A stretch of DNA of 64,000 bases from Pseudoglutamicibacter cumminsii. GTDB lineage: Bacteria > Actinomycetota > Actinomycetes > Actinomycetales > Micrococcaceae. The position numbers and the translations under genes were made by a program. The notes under the pieces are model-generated. The model had not been told where the DNA came from. It worked only from the letters and a program-made list of their open reading frames with translations, and made no database searches. Within the stretch, counting starts at the first letter, position 1. Each line of letters begins with the position of its first letter. The stretch is taken from positions 1-64,000 of the forward strand of contig NZ_QFWG01000006.1 of the NCBI RefSeq assembly GCF_003143995.1, read 5' to 3'. This document shows, in pieces, positions 61,053 to 64,000 of this stretch.

Positions 61053-61841
61053 ATGCTTGAAATTCAGAACCTCTCCCGCACGTTCTTCCCGGGAACCGTC
61101 AACGAACGCAAAGCCCTGCGCAATATCAACTTGAAGCTCAACAACGGTGACTTCGTGACCGTGATCGGCTCCAACGGTGCAGGTAAGTCGACGCTGCTCA
61201 ACATGATCGGTGGGCGTTTGCGCCCGGACACCGGCAAGGTAGCGATCAACGGTAAGGACGTCACGAAGATCAAGGAACACAAGCGGGCCCTGTGGGTCGC
61301 GCGCGTGTTCCAGGACCCGATGGCCGGTACCGCGCCTGGCCTCACGATCGAAGAGAACCTCTCGGTTGCGGTCTCCCGCGTTCGTAGCCGCGGCCTACAG
61401 AAAGCCGTGTCCTCGAAGGATCGTGCTCAGTTCCGCACCGCGCTCGAAACCCTCGAGCTCGGGCTCGAGAACCGCATGAAAACCCCGGTCGGGTTGCTTT
61501 CGGGTGGTCAGCGTCAGGCGCTCAGCCTGCTCATGGCAACTATGACGCACCCGCAGATCCTGCTCCTTGACGAACACACCGCGGCGCTCGACCCGCAGCG
61601 CGCAGCGCTCGTCTCGCGTCTGACCGGCGAGATCGTGGAACGCGACCAGCTCACCACGCTCATGGTCACCCACAACATGGAACAAGCGATCCAGCTGGGC
61701 AACCGCCTCATCATGATGCACGACGGGCAGATCATCCTCGAACTCGACGGCGAAGAGAAGAAGAACGCAACCGTCTCGAGCCTCCTGGCAGAGTTCGACA
61801 AGATCGGCGGAGAGCTCTCCGACCGTTCCCTGCTTGCATAA
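61053..61841 (+). CDS. ABC transporter ATP-binding protein (TrpZ-like)
   Basis: A 262-residue ATPase with Walker A GSNGAGKST (about 38-46), Q-loop RVFQDPMAG, signature LSGGQRQALS (about 149-158), Walker B ILLLDEHTAALDP (about 169-181) and the H-switch VTHNMEQA. AAGGAG precedes ATG 61053, ten bases after the permease stop. It powers the importer encoded by this operon, which ends at a 20-base hairpin. Confidence 0.9.
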   Translation: MLEIQNLSRTFFPGTVNERKALRNINLKLNNGDFVTVIGSNGAGKSTLLNMIGGRLRPDTGKVAINGKDVTKIKEHKRALWVARVFQDPMAGTAPGLTIEENLSVAVSRVRSRGLQKAVSSKDRAQFRTALETLELGLENRMKTPVGLLSGGQRQALSLLMATMTHPQILLLDEHTAALDPQRAALVSRLTGEIVERDQLTTLMVTHNMEQAIQLGNRLIMMHDGQIILELDGEEKKNATVSSLLAEFDKIGGELSDRSLLA

Positions 61842-61896
61842 AAGAAGGCTGGCGTTAGCCTCAGCTGGCCCAATCCGGCAGCCAAGCTAGCCAACA

Positions 61897-61942
61897 GCAC
61901 GATGCGGTGCACACCTCACGCAAGGTGTGCACCGCATCGTGC
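61897..61942 (+). terminator. Terminator of the ABC importer operon
   Basis: Perfect 20-base arms (61897-61916 with 61923-61942) around a six-base loop, followed by GTTAAG. Confidence 0.82.
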
Positions 61943-62023
61943 GTTAAGGCACCGCGGTCCATCTAAAGGCCGCGCGCCGCGAGTATTTACCGCACAGACG
62001 TGAGGCGCGGTATCTTGAAGAGT

Positions 62024-62950
62024 ATGCCCACACAGTCTGTTAAGCGCGGACAACGCCCGCCCATGAACCCTGCCGTCAAGATCGGTGCGCTGGTGCTCGG
62101 CGCGATCGTTGTTGTCGCGGTACTTGTGCTTGCCGCCCGCGGACTGCGGAGCCTCGACGCCGTTGAGCAGTTCATTCAACGCTATCCAGGCACCTCAGAA
62201 CCGCCTGCGTTCAGCGAGCCCGGATTCCCGCTGTGGGTGCGCATCACGCACTACCTGAACTTCCTGTTCATCCTGCTTCTGATGCGTTCCGGGATGGAGA
62301 AACGCGCGATCGGTGCGCGCAAGCACCCCGCGTATTGGACACCGAGCAAGCGCGGCGGTCGCAAGATCCCGTTCTTGCTGTGGTGGCACCAGTTCGTTGA
62401 CGTTCTGTGGGTTGTCAACGGGCTCGTCTACGTGGTGCTTCTGTTCTCGACCGGCCGCTGGGGCCGCTTGGTGCCGACCAGCTGGGATGTCTTCCCGAAC
62501 GCGGTCTCCGCAGGCCTGCAGTATCTTTCGCTGGACTGGCCGCTCACCGAATCGTGGGGCGCCTATAACTCACTGCAGCTACTCGCATACTTTGTGGTCG
62601 TGTTTATCGCGGCGCCGCTGGCGATCATCTCGGGCCTGCGGCTCTCGAGCTTCTGGCCTAAGGACGCCCCGAAGCTCAATAAGGTCGTGTCAGCTAAGGT
62701 CGCTCGCGGCCTGCACTTCCCGGTAGTTGTTGTGTTCATTGGGTTCGTAGTGTTCCACGTGTTCCTCGTGTTCACCACGGGGATGCGGCAGAACCTCAAC
62801 CACATGTTCGCAGGGACCGCTGACACCTCGTGGGTTGGTTTCTGGGGCTTCGTGATCTCCACGGTTGTTGCGGTGGGCCTAACTGCTGCCGCAACAACGC
62901 CGGTTCTACGGCCTATCGCCGCGACCCACGGCAAGGTCACGACCCGCTAG
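62024..62950 (+). CDS. Cytochrome b/b6 domain membrane protein
   Basis: A 308-residue membrane protein with one N-terminal helix and four more forming a b-type cytochrome-like bundle. Candidate heme-ligand His residues are in RITHYLNFLFILLL (about 69), WWHQFVDVLW (about 124), ARGLHFPVVVVFIGFVVFHVFLVF (about 229 and 242) and NHM. The pattern resembles membrane subunits of molybdopterin oxidoreductases or hydrogenases (PF01292), though no partner enzyme is adjacent. ATG 62024 is preferred over an in-frame GTG at 62000. It could link a cytosolic or exported dehydrogenase to the quinone pool. Confidence 0.75.
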   Translation: MPTQSVKRGQRPPMNPAVKIGALVLGAIVVVAVLVLAARGLRSLDAVEQFIQRYPGTSEPPAFSEPGFPLWVRITHYLNFLFILLLMRSGMEKRAIGARKHPAYWTPSKRGGRKIPFLLWWHQFVDVLWVVNGLVYVVLLFSTGRWGRLVPTSWDVFPNAVSAGLQYLSLDWPLTESWGAYNSLQLLAYFVVVFIAAPLAIISGLRLSSFWPKDAPKLNKVVSAKVARGLHFPVVVVFIGFVVFHVFLVFTTGMRQNLNHMFAGTADTSWVGFWGFVISTVVAVGLTAAATTPVLRPIAATHGKVTTR

Positions 62951-62979
62951 GTCACGGTTCGCTAAGCCGCGCCTCGCTG
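62935..62979 (+). repeat. In-frame 15-base post-stop repeats after the cytochrome gene
   Basis: GGTCACGACCCGCTA (62935-62949, end of the gene with its stop) is followed by GGTCACGGTTCGCTA (62950-62964), 12 of 15 identical, and a weaker AGCCGCGCCTCGCTG. The period is a multiple of three, so the frame reads VTTR-stop, VTVR-stop, AAPRW. Confidence 0.7.
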
Positions 62980-63010
62980 GGTTGCACGCCACTGACCACT
63001 GTCCTCTGAG

Positions 63011-63700
63011 TCAGCGCGCGTGTATCAGCGCAACCATTTCCGCGAGCCGCGCCGGGGTCATGTCGGCGAGGGTTTCACGGATGATGAGCCCGTCGCGTCC
63101 CGTGATGGCCGCGGTGTGGGGGATACCCAGGGTTGCTAGTCCCGCGTTGACTGCGGAGGCTGTGCCGGGCGTCGAGTCTTCGATCGCAATCACCCGGGTT
63201 GCCGGCAGCTCCAACCCCGTCGCCTCGCGCAACAGACGCAGCCCCTTGAGGTAGGGCTCAGGCTCTGGTTTGTGTGGGTACACCGTGTCTCCGGTGACGA
63301 TCGCATCGAATGGATTGCGTCCCAAGACCTCGATGAAAGCGCTCGAAAGAGGCGTCTCAGACATCGTGACGAGCGCCTGCGGAACCCCGGCCTCACTGAG
63401 CGCTTCGAGGAGCTCGCGTGCGCCTGGTCTCCATGGGATACCGAACTCTCGCACCCCTGCGGCGACCTCCGTGATGAGGTGGTCGATGATCTCCCGGACT
63501 GACAAGTTCAGGCCCGCTTCCCGCATCTTTTCGGCGGCAGAAGGTAGGGAAGCGCCTACGAAGTCCTCGACGTCTTGCTGAGTCCAGGGTGCACCTGCAC
63601 GTTCCATGAGTGAGATCTCGGCCCGGCCCCACAGCGGGTCGGAATCGATGAGGGTTCCGTCCATGTCCCACAGGACTGCCGCTGGTAGCTGGTTGCTCAT
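63011..63700 (-). CDS. HAD-superfamily phosphatase, beta-phosphoglucomutase-like
   Basis: A 229-residue HAD hydrolase, subfamily IA. It has motif I LWDMDGTLIDSD (about 11-22) with nucleophile and acid/base Asp, a helical cap, motif II LVTMSET (about 107-113), motif III Lys in PHKPEPEPYLKGL (about 141-153) and motif IV VIAIEDSTPGTASAVNAG (about 170-187). It acts on a small phosphorylated metabolite; the substrate is unknown. ATG 63700 fits the family start better than an in-frame ATG at 63724. It is transcribed alone. Confidence 0.87.
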   Translation of the reverse strand: MSNQLPAAVLWDMDGTLIDSDPLWGRAEISLMERAGAPWTQQDVEDFVGASLPSAAEKMREAGLNLSVREIIDHLITEVAAGVREFGIPWRPGARELLEALSEAGVPQALVTMSETPLSSAFIEVLGRNPFDAIVTGDTVYPHKPEPEPYLKGLRLLREATGLELPATRVIAIEDSTPGTASAVNAGLATLGIPHTAAITGRDGLIIRETLADMTPARLAEMVALIHAR

Positions 63701-63870
63701 GTTCACTCTCACTCGCTTTGGCATCGTCGATGGGTGGCTGATGTGGTCGACGATGCGGTGGCCCCGTTCGCGCTGGTATGTGTGCGCTGGTATGTTCGCC
63801 TCCAGTCTAGGCAGGGGACCTGGAGGGGCAGACCGGGCAAGAGAAATTGCGGCGCTTAAAGCGCTGTGAG

Positions 63871-63894
63871 GTATGGGATGAAAATCCCATACCC
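63871..63894. terminator. Hairpin between the HAD gene and the right-edge gene
   Basis: GGTATGGGAT (63871-63880) and ATCCCATACC (63885-63894) form a perfect 10-base stem with a GAAA loop, but without a T-run. Confidence 0.5.
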
Positions 63895-63940
63895 CACAGC
63901 CGATGGTGGTGATCGGTTAGTTCAGTGAACTACTCCGCGA

Positions 63941-64000
63941 TTATGGAGCGGTGATCACCTGTGCGCGAGAGCCGTACTGCTTCTCGTTGCCGCCCTTGAG
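63941..64000 (-). CDS. C-terminal end of an unidentified gene cut by the right edge
   Basis: The leftward frame reads LKGGNEKQYGSRAQVITAP and stops at TAA (63941-63943). Only 19 residues are visible, so the family cannot be named. The hairpin at 63871-63894 lies about 46 bases beyond the stop and may end this transcript. Confidence 0.4.
   Translation of the reverse strand, partial: LKGGNEKQYGSRAQVITAP

Noticed and set aside
61898-61975. Possible attachment site or mobile-element end at the long hairpin
   Set aside because: Perfect short-loop stem directly after an operon stop fits an ordinary terminator; no integrase or direct repeat flanks it.

Overview
The window is chromosomal DNA from a high-GC Gram-positive bacterium, most likely an actinobacterium related to the Micrococcaceae (Arthrobacter/Glutamicibacter/Pseudoglutamicibacter type). 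This is inferred from GC-rich codon use, an LAxTG-type sortase signal on a surface protein with actinobacterial choice-of-anchor M domains, a PadR-type VanR regulator with its vanABK cluster, a TPQ copper amine oxidase and putrescine-oxidase-like enzyme typical of that group, and many GTG starts. I see no rRNA, tRNA, CRISPR array or intact insertion sequence.

Layout. 1-8.3 kb: a low-GC edge ORF, a DASS/SLC13 anion permease, a UvrA paralog behind a TetR gene that has lost its N-terminus, a broken membrane-protein gene, pyruvate oxidase (poxB), and a decayed stretch carrying the frameshifted 3-prime end of a type I restriction gene (hsdR). 8.4-12 kb: a large sortase-anchored protein behind three copies of a Zur/Fur-like palindrome. 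12-18.2 kb: a leftward operon (cyclase, SDR, 3-hydroxyacyl-CoA-type dehydrogenase, AtoE-family carboxylate transporter) whose transporter, terminator and upstream junction are duplicated next door. 18.4-25.6 kb: small proteins, an FMN reductase, a YhgE/Pip membrane protein with a TetR regulator, and a DUF808 protein. 25.6-29.8 kb: vanillate demethylation genes vanA-vanB-vanK facing a PadR/VanR regulator, with a perfect 10-4-10 operator between them. 29.8-31.5 kb: CcdA and a DsbA-like thiol oxidoreductase. 31.7-35.8 kb: the 3-prime end of a BCCT transporter gene and a peptide/nickel-type ABC transporter without ATPase genes. 35.9-39.4 kb: two tandem Q/G/P-rich single-span membrane proteins, MarR and two DUF202 proteins.

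The centrepiece is 39.4-61.9 kb, which reads as a polyamine and amine catabolic island: LysR, GabT, flavin putrescine oxidase, universal stress protein, APC permease, agmatine deiminase, amidase-signature amidase, succinate-semialdehyde dehydrogenase, a beta-hydroxyacid dehydrogenase, TPQ copper amine oxidase, TetR, AraC, a second APC permease, a second aldehyde dehydrogenase and a TrpX-like ABC importer. Together these could convert agmatine to N-carbamoylputrescine, putrescine, 4-aminobutanal, GABA, succinate semialdehyde and succinate. CRP/GlxR-like TGTGA-N6-TCACA sites lie before the copper amine oxidase/TetR pair, the second permease, the ABC importer and the vanillate genes, hinting at shared carbon control. 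The last 2 kb hold a b-type cytochrome-like membrane protein, a HAD hydrolase and the end of an unidentified gene.

The least expected pattern is in the noncoding DNA. Directly after several stop codons (gabT, the beta-hydroxyacid dehydrogenase, the cytochrome gene, a Q/G-rich membrane protein, a 52-residue ORF) lie short degenerate tandem repeats. In the clearest cases they copy the last 11-17 bases of the gene, and in three of them a stop codon as well.
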